From: Latescibacteria bacterium UBA6620
GTDB lineage: Bacteria; Latescibacterota; UBA2968
NCBI GenBank assembly: GCA_002433075.1
Contig: DJHM01000041.1
Location: 62,001-126,000 of the forward strand
Length of the DNA: 64,000 nucleotides
Reading direction: 5' to 3'
The position numbers were made by a program, and so were the translations under genes. Below, piece by piece: positions 24,318 to 31,621 of this stretch. Below the pieces are notes generated by a model. That model was not told where the DNA came from and ran no database searches. It worked only from the letters and a program-made list of their open reading frames with translations. Every line of letters starts with the position of its first letter. The stretch's first letter is position 1.

Positions 24318-24724
24318 TGACCTGTAGCAAAGGTCTCGCGGTCTCTTTCAGCATCGATCCTCGCGGCGAGAGCCCTTCGACTCCGTTTCTAAGGAACTTG
24401 GTATTCACCAACTGTAACCAGCACCGGCGAAAGCCCTTCGGGGCTATAACGACCTGGTCACCCTGAGCGGAGTCGAAGGGCAGCCAAGTCGCCGAAGATC
24501 TACACTTCGACGGAGCCTGTGCCGAGCGAAGTCGAGGTGCTCAGTGTGACTGGTGTCTATAGCGACCTGAATTTGTCTGAATAAGATCTGGCCAGGTGGA
24601 AAGATTGAGGCCGAAGTTCCTTCGCCCACACCCCCAAAGAGAATCGACGGGGTCCGTTGCTCGGGGCAGGCTCCCGCCGAGAACACGCCCGTACGGATGG
24701 GGAAGGTGACCGTAGGAGAAAACG
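24318..24724. other. Spacer with palindromic dispersed repeat
   Basis: No gene seen. 24451-24551 is a palindromic element: CCTGGTCACCCTGAGC on the left is inverted as GCTCAGTGTGACTGG on the right. The body contains GAGCGGAGTCGAAGGG and GCCGAGCGAAGTCGAGG, phrases shared with other spacers in this window. GGAGAA at the end is the ribosome site of the next gene. Confidence 0.6.
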
Positions 24725-25891
24725 ATGACCAGTCGCGGACCTCTTGCCCAGGATTTCACCGTCGTCTTCCACAACACGAAGGAAGATTTTTTCATAGACG
24801 GGTGTGGGCTCGTCCGTCTACGACCTGAGGAATGGCTGGCCGTCGTACCTGTCACTCCACGCGTCTCCTGCTTCGACCCGGAACGCCTCAGCGAGGAGCG
24901 CGCGCTCAACAGTCGCGTCCACATCGTCCGAAGCCTAGATGGGGGTTCCACGTGGGATGTTGTCGCCAGCCTACCCTACTACACAGCGACGCCCTGGGTG
25001 CACGACGGGGCGGTCTACCTGTTCGCCAACAAGGGTGGCCGACGCTATCGCAACGACGACCTGCTCCTGCTAAGGAGTGGGGACGATGGTGCATCGTGGA
25101 GTGACCCGTCTACGCTCTTTCGGGGTCACTACTGGAACTGTCACACCAGTATGGTCCAAAGCGAAGGCCGTATCTATTGGGCCACGGACGATCTCAGCCT
25201 GGGAGAAAACGAAAGGGGGCCGTGCGTCATCGTCGGCGATCTGTCGATAGATCCGATGGATCCAGCGGCCTGGCGAAAGTCGAACTCCGTTCCCTACCAG
25301 GGCGTGCCCGATCAGCTCATCAACCCGGCCTTTGCGGATCAACCGAGTCGCTACCTGGAGCCCAACGTTCTCAATGTAGCAGGCCGACTGCGTGTAGTGG
25401 CTACCGTCAAACCGAAGCGCCAGTCGACAACCGGACTGTGTGCCGTACTGGACGTCCAGGATGACGGCCGTGACATCGACCTGGAATTCACGCAATATCA
25501 CCCGATGCCCGGTGGACAGCTTAAATTCGACATCGTCTGGGATGAGGTTTCCCGACTGTTCTGGGCAACACTCAACCTGGCGGCGGACGGTCAGGATGCG
25601 ATGGGATGGATGGGCGAAGGCGGCGGACGGTTTCTCGGTGGTAACGACCGGCGATTCCTGATGCTTTACTACGGCATCGACGGTCTGAACTGGTTCCCCG
25701 CCGGATGTGTCGCTCGGGCGTCCGGGCTCTCACAATCCTTTATGTATCCAAAGCACGTCTTGGATGGTGAGGATCTCGTTGTGATTTCTCGAACAAGTAT
25801 CGAAGCACCGAATCGCCACGATGCAGATTACGCAACCTTTCACCGGGTGAGAAACTTCAGGGACCTCGCGATAGACCTGCATCCGGGATAG
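24725..25891 (+). CDS. Sialidase/BNR-like propeller protein
   Basis: 388 residues starting after TAGGAGAAAACG. It has Asp-box-type motifs RSLDGGSTW (about 60-68) and RSGDDGASW (about 118-126), a GHYWNCHTSMVQSEGRIYWA segment, and a later DGLNWFPAG. This fits a six-bladed propeller of sialidase-like proteins, but repeats are few and degenerate. Distinct from the gene at 16433. No signal peptide was seen. Substrate unknown; a role in glycan removal is inferred from the neighbourhood. Confidence 0.6.
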   Translation: MTSRGPLAQDFTVVFHNTKEDFFIDGCGLVRLRPEEWLAVVPVTPRVSCFDPERLSEERALNSRVHIVRSLDGGSTWDVVASLPYYTATPWVHDGAVYLFANKGGRRYRNDDLLLLRSGDDGASWSDPSTLFRGHYWNCHTSMVQSEGRIYWATDDLSLGENERGPCVIVGDLSIDPMDPAAWRKSNSVPYQGVPDQLINPAFADQPSRYLEPNVLNVAGRLRVVATVKPKRQSTTGLCAVLDVQDDGRDIDLEFTQYHPMPGGQLKFDIVWDEVSRLFWATLNLAADGQDAMGWMGEGGGRFLGGNDRRFLMLYYGIDGLNWFPAGCVARASGLSQSFMYPKHVLDGEDLVVISRTSIEAPNRHDADYATFHRVRNFRDLAIDLHPG

Positions 25892-25932
25892 GCCGTGATG
25901 ATCCTACGCTCGACCTTGGCCGGAGTATACAC

Positions 25933-26465
25933 GTGGAGCTGTATCACTTCTCTGAAGAAGAGAACATCGTCTCTTTCGACCCCAGACCCGCCCCATCCGG
26001 GCCACCCCCGGCAACGAAAGTCGTCTGGACGATCGATCGGACACGCAGCTACAAGTACCTCGTGCCCAAGGACTGCCCCCGCGTCACGGGCTGGGCGGAC
26101 GAGAAAACGACCAGCACCTTGGCGGAGAGCGCGGAAAGATTATTTACGGGATCGAGGCGGGCTGGTTCGAGCGATGTCTGACCACGACGATCTACCGCTA
26201 CGCCTTCGCCCCCGACAACTTCTACGATCTCGTGGAAGGGGAGGGGGTTTACTTGTCCGAACAGACCGAGATACCGTTGTTCGTCGACCCGATCGAAGAG
26301 CCGATCAGGCGCCTATCTGAATTCAATGTGGAACTCCTCATCCTCGACGAACTCTGGGATTTTAGAGAGACCATCTACCATTCGTCCCTGAACTTCAGCT
26401 TCATCCGAATGCGAAACGCCCGTCCCCCGCGTGACCGCGGCCGTACCTACCTCCCACTGCCGTAG
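25933..26465 (+). pseudogene. DUF6886-like protein, frameshifted
   Basis: A GTG at 25933 starts MELYHFSEEENIVSFDPRP, VVWTIDRTRSYKYLVPKDCPRVTGW. The frame then fails, and a second frame takes over near 26110-26140 with IIYGIEAGWFERCLTTTIYRY, FAPDNFYDLVEGEGVYLSE and LNFSFIRMRNARPP, ending at 26465. Together they match the plan of small proteins I recall as DUF6886 (about 175 residues, function unknown). The two frames differ by one base. The stop lies 8 bases before the next gene, so it was probably cotranscribed with it. Confidence 0.68.
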
Positions 26466-26473
26466 AAGGTTCT

Positions 26474-27730
26474 ATGACCGAACTCGACTGGCACGCAGAC
26501 CGAACCGACCTGAGCAACCTCGTCCTGCTGGACCGGGCCCCCGAGAGTGAGGGGATCGATCTCAAGGCGGTCAGGCTCTATCGTTTGCAACGTGTGCGCG
26601 AAGAAATGGAAAAGCGCGCCATCGACGCGCTCATCCTCTCCTGTCCGGTCAATATCCGATACACGACCGGCACCCGGAATATGCAGGTCTTTTCGGCGCG
26701 AAATTCCCCCACCCGGTATCTGTTGGTCACCCCCGATCGTACGATTCTCTACGAATTCGCTGGCTGCCATCATCTTGCCGAGGGCTACGAAACGATCAAC
26801 GAAGTTCGGCCCGCTTTGACCGCCTCGTTCGCGGCGGCTGGCGACGGTGTTGCATCACGTGAACGGACCTGGGCCACGGAGATGTGGGACACCATCCGGC
26901 ACGCTGTCGGGCAGGACGCCGTCGTCGGAATGGAACGAATGAACGCCGGTGCCTCGATCGCGATGGCCGAATTCTGTCCGCGGATTGTCGACGCACAGGA
27001 GCCCGTCGAAATCGCCCGCAGCGTCAAGTCCGATGAAGAAATGAAGTGCGTGCGCGCCTCGCTGCGAGCAACCGAGGTGGCCGTCGGACGACTGAGAGAC
27101 GCGATCCGTCCCGGGATGACGGAGAACGAGTTGTGGTCCGTCCTCCATCAGTCGGTGATCGCACAGAACGGCGACTACTGTGAGACTCGACTGATCAGTT
27201 CGGGGGAGCGCACCAATCCCTGGTTTCGCGAGGCGGCCAACAAGGTCATTCTGGAGAATGAGCTCATCGCCCTGGACACCGACGTCGTCGGCTGTCACGG
27301 ATACTACTCCGATTTCTCCCGAACCTTTCACGCTGGCCCCGACCTGCCGACTGAAACACAACGTACCCTTTACAAAACCGCTCACGAACAGGTCCAGCAT
27401 AACGTGGGCATCCTTCACGCCGGGATGACCTTTCGCGAGTACGCGGAAAAGGCGTGGGAGATTCCACCGAAGTACCTGGCGAACCGTTACTTCGTGTCCT
27501 CGCACGGCGTCGGGATGACGGGTGAGTATCCCTACCTCTACCACCACGAGGATTTCCCGTCGGCCGGCTACGATGGGGTCCTGATGCCGGGAATGACCAT
27601 CTGTGTCGAGAGTTTTACGGGTGAGGAAGGGGGCCAAGAAGGGGTCAAGCTGGAAGAACAGGTTCTGATCACCGAGGAGGGCACAGAGGTCCTGTCGCAG
27701 TTCCCGTTCGAAGAGGCCCTCCTGAACTGA
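26474..27730 (+). CDS. M24 (creatinase/aminopeptidase P fold) metalloprotein, DddP-like candidate
   Basis: 418 residues; AGAAGG precedes the ATG. N-terminal domain about 1-180, then a pita-bread domain. Metal ligands visible: Asp268 and Asp280 (LDTDVVG...YSDFSRTF), His344 (SSHGVGM), Glu379 (CVESFTG) and Glu394 (VKLEEQ). An additional Asp270 two residues after the first ligand is not usual for M24 peptidases, which have Asp-x-Gly there, with 11 rather than 12 residues between the Asps. DddP-type DMSP lyases, which belong to the M24 fold, are known to have such an extra Asp. SGERTNPWFRE and YDGVLMPGMTICVE also look like that group. It could still be an Xaa-Pro dipeptidase relative. Confidence 0.8.
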   Translation: MTELDWHADRTDLSNLVLLDRAPESEGIDLKAVRLYRLQRVREEMEKRAIDALILSCPVNIRYTTGTRNMQVFSARNSPTRYLLVTPDRTILYEFAGCHHLAEGYETINEVRPALTASFAAAGDGVASRERTWATEMWDTIRHAVGQDAVVGMERMNAGASIAMAEFCPRIVDAQEPVEIARSVKSDEEMKCVRASLRATEVAVGRLRDAIRPGMTENELWSVLHQSVIAQNGDYCETRLISSGERTNPWFREAANKVILENELIALDTDVVGCHGYYSDFSRTFHAGPDLPTETQRTLYKTAHEQVQHNVGILHAGMTFREYAEKAWEIPPKYLANRYFVSSHGVGMTGEYPYLYHHEDFPSAGYDGVLMPGMTICVESFTGEEGGQEGVKLEEQVLITEEGTEVLSQFPFEEALLN

Positions 27731-27820
27731 GTCCTTTCATCGGTGAGAGGACACCGTGGATCGAGCTCATTGTCACCTACGTATGAGACGGGTAGATAGA
27801 ATCATCCGTGGAAGTGGCTC

Positions 27821-29761
27821 ATGACGAAACGTTCTCTCCTCCTCGGTCTGTTGATGGCATCCTGGGTCAACCTGTGGCCCGCATACTCCAGCCTCGTTGT
27901 CAATTCCACGCGGGCGGATTTCTCGCAGCTCTCGATCGGCCTTCTCGTTCCTTTCTTCATCCTGCTTGGGCTGAACGCGCTCCTCGAACTCAGGTCCCAA
28001 GCCCTGTCGCCATCCGAGCTGCTGACCATCTGCTGTATGGGAATGATCGCAGCCTGTATGCAGGGCGAATGGCTGTCCGGCTACTTTCTCGGTGTCATCA
28101 CCGCGCCCACCTACTTCGCATCCGCCGAAAATCGCTGGACGGAGGTGCTCGTCAGCCGTCTTCCCGAGTGGTCGATCGTCGACGCCCACGCCACCATCGG
28201 GTTCTACGAAGGCCTTGGGCCCGGCCAGTCGATCCCCTGGGCGTCCTGGATCACCCCCCTTTTCTGGTGGGGCACATTCCTCGGCGCGATCCTGCTCGCC
28301 AACCTTTCGATCAGCCTCATCTTCCGAAAGCAATGGGTCGAACACGAGAGGTTGCCCTTCCCCATCGCCCGGACGCTCCTCGATCTGACCGGCCCGTCCG
28401 GTACGCGTGGCACCCTGCTCACCCTGATGCGGTCCTCCCTGTTCTGGACCGGATTCACCCCCGTGTTCGGCATCGTCTGCTGGCACGTCGCTTCCTGGTT
28501 CGTACCCACCATCCCGGATCTGCCGTTGCTGCGCGAGGAAGGCTTCGAGAGGACGATCGTCATCGCGCGCGGTTTCCCCGGATTCATCCTCACCGAGAGC
28601 TTGCTCACGATCATTTTCGGTTACTTCACGAAGTCGGACGTACTCTTCAGCCTCTGGTTCTTCAACCTCCTCACGATGATGCAGGCGGGGATCTTCAATC
28701 GGCTGGGATTCTCGATCGGCGGCGCCGATATGTGGTGTTCGTCAGTGGCTTCCATCGGGTGGCAGAACTTCGGCGGGATGATCGTGTTTGTCGGCTGGGG
28801 GCTCTGGTCGGCCCGGGACCACTTGCGTGAGGTGGCCGTCAAGGCCTTCACCGGGCGAGGCGATCTCGACGACTCGGAGGAGCTGTTCAGCTATCGCACC
28901 GCCGCTTGGATGTTCATCGGAAGTTGTGTCTACACCCTGCTCTGGCTCAACCAGGCCGGCTTCGACTGGATCCCAATGTTGACCTTCTGGTTCGGAACCC
29001 TCGTCGTCTATCTCGGCCTCGCCCGCATCGTCGTCGAAAGTGGTCTTGTCTTCCTGCGTGGCCCCATCACCCCCCAGGCGTTCACCTGGTATATCCACGG
29101 GATTGCCGGCCTCGGGCCGGTCAGCGCCGCCGCCCTCGGCCTCACCTTCGCCTTCCACAGCGACGCCAAGACCTTCGCGATGACGACGCTCGCTCACATC
29201 CCTCGTCTGGGTCAGGCCATCAACCTCCGAACCCGAAAGGCGCTCGCCCCCGCCGTGATGCTCGCGGCGTTCGTCGGCGCGATCAGCGTCTTCGGCTTCA
29301 TCCTTTACTACGGTTACCACGTCACCGGCAGCTACAACTTCGGTGTGCGCAGTTTCAACGGTCACAATGACGGGCCGGTCGGCATCTGGACCTTCACCGC
29401 CAACCGCATCCAAGGCCAGACGCTCGGTACGGACTGGGCGAGGGTTACCTTCCTCGGGATTGGCGCCACGTTTGTCGGCATCCTGCTCTGCATACGCTAC
29501 CTTTTCCCACGTTTTCCGATTCATCCCATCGGATTCACCTTCCCCGCTTCCCTCGTCTCTCGACGCATTGTCCTGTCCGTCTTTCTTGTCTGGCTTCTGA
29601 AGGTTATCCTCTTGAGGATCGGCGGACTGCAGCTGTATCGCCGGGTCACTCCACTTCTTCTGGGGTTGCTCGTGGGCTTCGTCGTCGGTATCGCGTTTCA
29701 CGTCGTTGTCGACACCATCTGGTTCCACGGGAACGGCCACGAGATTCACCGCGCCTGGTAA
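27821..29761 (+). CDS. DUF6785/DUF6784-type polytopic membrane protein (paralogue 2 of 5)
   Basis: 646 residues, many hydrophobic segments. It begins MTKRSLLLGLLMASWVNLWP without the acidic N-terminal tail of the 4259 and 31622 copies. Shared motifs: SRADFSQLS-like (STRADFSQLS), RKQWVEHERLPFP, GYFTKSDVLFSLWFF, VVESGLVFLRGPITPQAFTW and a C-terminal GNGHEIHRAW. It lies 90 bases after the M24 gene and 14 bases before a HIT remnant, all on the plus strand, so uptake of the M24 substrate is a testable idea. Function of the family is not known to me. Confidence 0.75.
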   Translation: MTKRSLLLGLLMASWVNLWPAYSSLVVNSTRADFSQLSIGLLVPFFILLGLNALLELRSQALSPSELLTICCMGMIAACMQGEWLSGYFLGVITAPTYFASAENRWTEVLVSRLPEWSIVDAHATIGFYEGLGPGQSIPWASWITPLFWWGTFLGAILLANLSISLIFRKQWVEHERLPFPIARTLLDLTGPSGTRGTLLTLMRSSLFWTGFTPVFGIVCWHVASWFVPTIPDLPLLREEGFERTIVIARGFPGFILTESLLTIIFGYFTKSDVLFSLWFFNLLTMMQAGIFNRLGFSIGGADMWCSSVASIGWQNFGGMIVFVGWGLWSARDHLREVAVKAFTGRGDLDDSEELFSYRTAAWMFIGSCVYTLLWLNQAGFDWIPMLTFWFGTLVVYLGLARIVVESGLVFLRGPITPQAFTWYIHGIAGLGPVSAAALGLTFAFHSDAKTFAMTTLAHIPRLGQAINLRTRKALAPAVMLAAFVGAISVFGFILYYGYHVTGSYNFGVRSFNGHNDGPVGIWTFTANRIQGQTLGTDWARVTFLGIGATFVGILLCIRYLFPRFPIHPIGFTFPASLVSRRIVLSVFLVWLLKVILLRIGGLQLYRRVTPLLLGLLVGFVVGIAFHVVVDTIWFHGNGHEIHRAW

Positions 29762-29774
29762 CGCTGAGAAGACG

Positions 29775-30262
29775 ATGCCCGACTCACTGACATCGCACGC
29801 GCCTGCGAATTACCGATGGCCCTTCTGCGCCATCGTGCGGGGCGAGGAACGGTCGGACGTTGAGACAAATCAGGCCGACGTCGTTCTGCAGAAGGAGCGG
29901 GTGACCGCTTTCGTGAGCTCGCACCAGTGGCCCAACAATCCCGGACATCTCCTCGTCGTACCCAACGAGCACTTCGAAAACCTCTACACGCTCCCCGACT
30001 CCTTCGGCCACCCTATTCTGTCGGCCGTGCAGACGCTTGCCCGGGCCCTCAAAGTCGTCCACGAATACCCGGGGATCTCCCCACGCGCCAACACAACGAG
30101 CCCGCGGGCGGTCAGGACGTATGGCATTATCACGTTCACGTCTTTCCCCGATATAACGCCGACAACCTCTACCGCTCCGAACGCCAGCGAACGCCCGTTG
30201 GAGCGCGCGTCGCCCTGGCGGCGCGGATCCGGGACGCACTTAAAACCATCGAGGGGTTCAGA
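29775..30262 (+). pseudogene. HIT-family nucleotide-binding protein, frameshifted, reading into PhyH
   Basis: ATG 29775 starts a HIT protein: NYRWPFCAIVRGEE, VTAFVSSHQWPNNPGHLLVVPNEHFENLYTLP. Near 30078-30090 the frame shifts by one base, and the other frame supplies the catalytic part: QHNEPAGGQDVWHYHVHVFPRY, containing the His-x-His-x-His triad. After about 30 more residues (RIRDALKTIEGFR) no stop appears before the ATG of the PhyH gene, which is in the same frame. HIT proteins are nucleotide hydrolases or transferases. With the indel corrected, the locus could encode a HIT-PhyH fusion. Confidence 0.75.
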
Positions 30263-31075
30263 ATGACCCCAGAAGAACGGTTTATGTTCGACCTCGAGGG
30301 CTACCTCGTCATCCGGGACGTCCTGACCTCGGACGAGATCGACATCCTCCTCGACGTCGCCGATCGCGAGTTTCCCCGAGACTACGATGACGCGGATTCG
30401 GACACCCTCCGGGGCAACCATCCCGGCGTTCGACGCGCCCCACGGGTGTCCCATTGGGACGTCGCGACCCAGAACCTGATCGATCATCCGAAGGTGGTCC
30501 CCTACCTCGTCGAATTTCTCGGTCCTCGATTCAGGCTCGATCACGACTACGGAATCTTTATGATCACGGGGGCAAAGCGTGGCGCGCTGCACGGCGGGCT
30601 CCCCAACCTGTTCCACCACTACTATCGGTATCAGGACGGAGTGATGCAGTGCGGTCTGTCAGTGGTAACGTATGTGTTATCGGATGCGAAGGCGGGAGAC
30701 GGCGGATTTGCGTGCGTAAGGGGCAGTCATAAAACCAATTTCCGTACCTCGCTACCCGAGGATGTGCGAACCTTCGAGCGGGTGCCCCACTATGTCGTCC
30801 AACCCGAAGCGAAGGCCGGCGACGTCATCTTCTTTACTGAGGCCCTCACCCACGGGACCCTTCCGTGGCAGGCCACCCACGAGCGGAAAGTCCTTCTCTA
30901 CAAGTTCGGTCCGGGACATCTGATTTCAGCACCGGCGGGCTACGACGAAGCGGACTACACCGACCTCACAGACCGGCAGACGCGCATCATGCTCCCTCCG
31001 GGAGTCCACGAGCGTCCGGATGTGGTGGATGGAGAGATGCTGTCACCAGCTCAGGGCGGGCCGGCGAGGAAGTAG
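30263..31075 (+). CDS. PhyH family protein with HxG in place of HxD
   Basis: 270 residues from ATG 30263, preceded by GAGGGG; the frame is open upstream through the HIT remnant. The PhyH start MTPEERFMFDLEGYLVIRDV is textbook. Strand AGDGGFACVRGSHKTNF (144-160) and distal His197 (ALTHGTLPW) are clear. At the first iron ligand it reads His110-Gly-Gly (ALHGG), 44 residues before GSHK, so the usual Asp is absent. This aligns with HVG (59130 gene) and HST (second half of the 13635 gene). It may have altered chemistry or a different carboxylate. Convergent with the DUF6785 gene at 31622. Confidence 0.82.
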   Translation: MTPEERFMFDLEGYLVIRDVLTSDEIDILLDVADREFPRDYDDADSDTLRGNHPGVRRAPRVSHWDVATQNLIDHPKVVPYLVEFLGPRFRLDHDYGIFMITGAKRGALHGGLPNLFHHYYRYQDGVMQCGLSVVTYVLSDAKAGDGGFACVRGSHKTNFRTSLPEDVRTFERVPHYVVQPEAKAGDVIFFTEALTHGTLPWQATHERKVLLYKFGPGHLISAPAGYDEADYTDLTDRQTRIMLPPGVHERPDVVDGEMLSPAQGGPARK

Positions 31076-31621
31076 GTGAGTGAGCTCGCCCCGTACAACT
31101 TGGGCCCCGTGCACAGCACAGGGTCGAGCATAGCGCGCGTTGACATCGGGCCCGGTATCTGCGGATCCCTTAGAACCGGGCCCCGTCAACCAACCGTGAC
31201 TGCTCGTCCTCGTGCTCCGCACGAGGACCAAAGGCAGGTCGGATAGTGATGTGGATTCCGTAGCAATAATCTCCTGCTATGCAAACCCTGCGTCCTCTTG
31301 GGGGAACCGCGGTGAAGGCGCTTTAGACAAACGGTGTTAGGGAGCAGCTGTCATCCCGAAGCACCGATGGAGCCACGAAGAAGGAGCCTTCAGGCTGAAC
31401 GATAACGTGCTGAGGGATCCCTTCTAGCGTGCAGCGTCCTAACTTACTTACTCCCGAACTCCTCCAGTGCGTCCAGGGGATTCCTCAGCACATCCAAAGA
31501 ACCCGTGCTGGCATCGTGTTGCGACTCGGAATGGCCGGGTGGGTAGCCTGGTGGTAGGAGTGGGGTGGGATGTCGACAATCTCTATCTCTGCGTCCACTG
31601 CGCTCTCTGCGGTAAACGCTC
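31076..31621. other. Intergenic region with hairpins and repeat phrases
   Basis: No gene seen in 546 bases between convergent genes. 31206-31228 is a perfect hairpin (GTCCTCGTGC, TCC loop, GCACGAGGAC) without T-run. GGGCCC-rich short palindromes lie at 31100-31190. A TGTCATCCCGAAGCACCG phrase at 31349 starts a dispersed element ending near GAGGGATCCCTTCT. 31581-31617 carries a CTCTGCG stutter. Confidence 0.5.
31581..31617 (+). repeat. Stuttering repeat, CTCTGCG class
   Basis: CTCTATCTCTGCGTCCACTG then CGCTCTCTGCGGTAAAC; it ends five bases before the stop codon of the minus-strand DUF6785 gene. Related to 10281-10304. Confidence 0.55.

Noticed and set aside
28742..29749. Minus-strand frame of 335 codons, acidic and Gly-rich
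   Set aside because: Shadow of the DUF6785 gene at 27821; no motif.
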